Below, piece by piece: positions 25,922 through 26,565 of a stretch of 26,565 nucleotides of DNA (positions are counted from its first letter, which is position 1; every line of letters begins with the position of its first letter). The position numbers and the translations under genes are program-made. Source of the DNA: Paulinella micropora (Eukaryota > Cercozoa > Imbricatea > Euglyphida > Paulinellidae); the NCBI GenBank assembly GCA_019918135.1, contig WBZZ01000023.1:1-26565 (forward strand), written 5' to 3'. Under the pieces are notes generated by a model that did not search any database, was not told the origin of the DNA, and worked only from the letters and a program-made list of their open reading frames with translations.

Positions 25922-26565
25922 CTTGTCTTTCTTGTCTTTCTTGTCTTTCTTGTCTTTCTTGTCTTTCTTGTCTTTCTTGTCTTTCTTGTCTTTCTTGTCT
26001 TTCTTGTCTTTCTTGTCTTTCTTGTCTTTCTTGTCTTTCTTGTCTTTCTTGTCTTTCTTGTCTTTCTTGTCTTTCTTGTCTTTCTGGTCTTTCTCGCTTT
26101 TCTTGCCTGTCTTGTCTGTCTTGTCTGTCTTGTCTGTCTTGTCTGTCTTGTCTGTCTTGTCTGTCTTGTCTGTCTTGTCTTTCTTGTCTTTCTTGTCTTT
26201 CTTGTCTTTCTTGTCTTTCTTGTCTTTCTTGTCTTTCTTGTCTTTCTTGTCTTTCTTGTCTTTCTTGTCTTTCTTGTCTTTCTTGTCTTTCTTGTCTTTC
26301 TTTTCTTTCTTTTCTTTCTTTTCTTTCTTTTCTTTCTTTTCTTTCTTTTCTTTCTTTTCTTCTTTTCTTTCTTTTCTTTCTTTTCTTTCTTTTCTTTCTT
26401 TTCTTTCTTTTCTTTCTTTTCTTTCTTTTCTTTCTTTTCTTTCTTTTCTTTCTTTTCTTTCTTTTCTTTCTTTTCTTTCTTTTCTTTCTTTTCTTTCTTT
26501 TCTTTCTTTTCTTTCTTTTCTTTCTTTTCTTTCTTTTCTTTCTTTTCTTTCTTTTCTTTCTTTTC
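25673..26565. repeat. Polypyrimidine satellite of 11-bp and 9-bp units
   Basis: Almost pure C/T on this strand, in blocks: an 11-bp unit cttgcttcttt (about 25679-25777); irregular CTTT and CT repeats (about 25800-25923); a 9-bp unit cttgtcttt (about 25925-26083); its variant cttgtctgt (about 26103-26175); cttgtcttt again to about 26297; then ctttctttt to the window end, with one shortened unit near 26358. The ordered variants suggest local amplification of successive mutants. It continues beyond the window. Confidence 0.9.

Noticed and set aside
25676..26565. CRISPR-like regular repeats
   Set aside because: Contiguous short tandem units without spacers; a simple satellite.

Overview
The window looks like nuclear DNA of a unicellular eukaryote that I cannot identify. 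It mixes GC-rich, intron-poor protein genes, intergenic DNA full of long poly-G/poly-C runs and microsatellites, and an AT-rich integrated virus-like element of the Polinton/Maverick or polinton-like virus (PLV) type. The composition change between the two kinds of DNA is abrupt.

Layout. Bases 1-4631 and 11725-16354 are near-identical direct repeats (I count about five differences). The simplest explanation is one tandem duplication of an 11,723-bp unit (4632-16354). In that case 1-4631 is the end of the previous unit, and the join at 4631|4632 fuses a piece of an element gene to the 3' end of a host F-box/LRR gene. From left to right the unit holds the F-box/LRR protein (-), a probable pseudokinase (-), an unrecognised gene (+), a large modular extracellular protein with S/T-P linkers (-), and the first part of the element, which is inserted into the 5' (EGF-like) part of that extracellular-protein gene. 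After 16354 the element continues as single copy to at least about 22.6 kb. It is followed by AT-rich non-coding DNA, host-like intergenic DNA with a decayed relative of the S/T-P protein, and a long polypyrimidine satellite to the window end.

Element genes. Recognisable genes are an adenain-like cysteine protease (PRO), an A32/FtsK-HerA-type packaging ATPase, a small basic Gly-rich core/minor-virion-like protein, a long phage-like fibre ending in a peptidase S74 chaperone domain, and a retroviral-type (rve) integrase, plus several small unknown genes. I see no major capsid protein, penton or DNA polymerase, so this copy is probably defective or rearranged. Hairpin-forming repeats of one sequence family sit just after the stop codons of many element genes and look like transcript-end signals.

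Most interesting signal. Several element genes, and the host S/T-P gene, are interrupted only by in-frame UAA or UAG, never UGA, at places where the protein clearly continues. At two of these sites a paralogous repeat can be aligned; one has Gln (CAG) at the same position. Other UAA/UAG codons look like real stops, all close to gene ends or hairpins. This fits either UAR=Gln recoding (possibly context-dependent termination) or nonsense decay of a dead element. Separate 1-nt frameshifts lie mostly in homopolymers and may be sequencing errors. All assignments rest on reading motifs by eye, without database searches.
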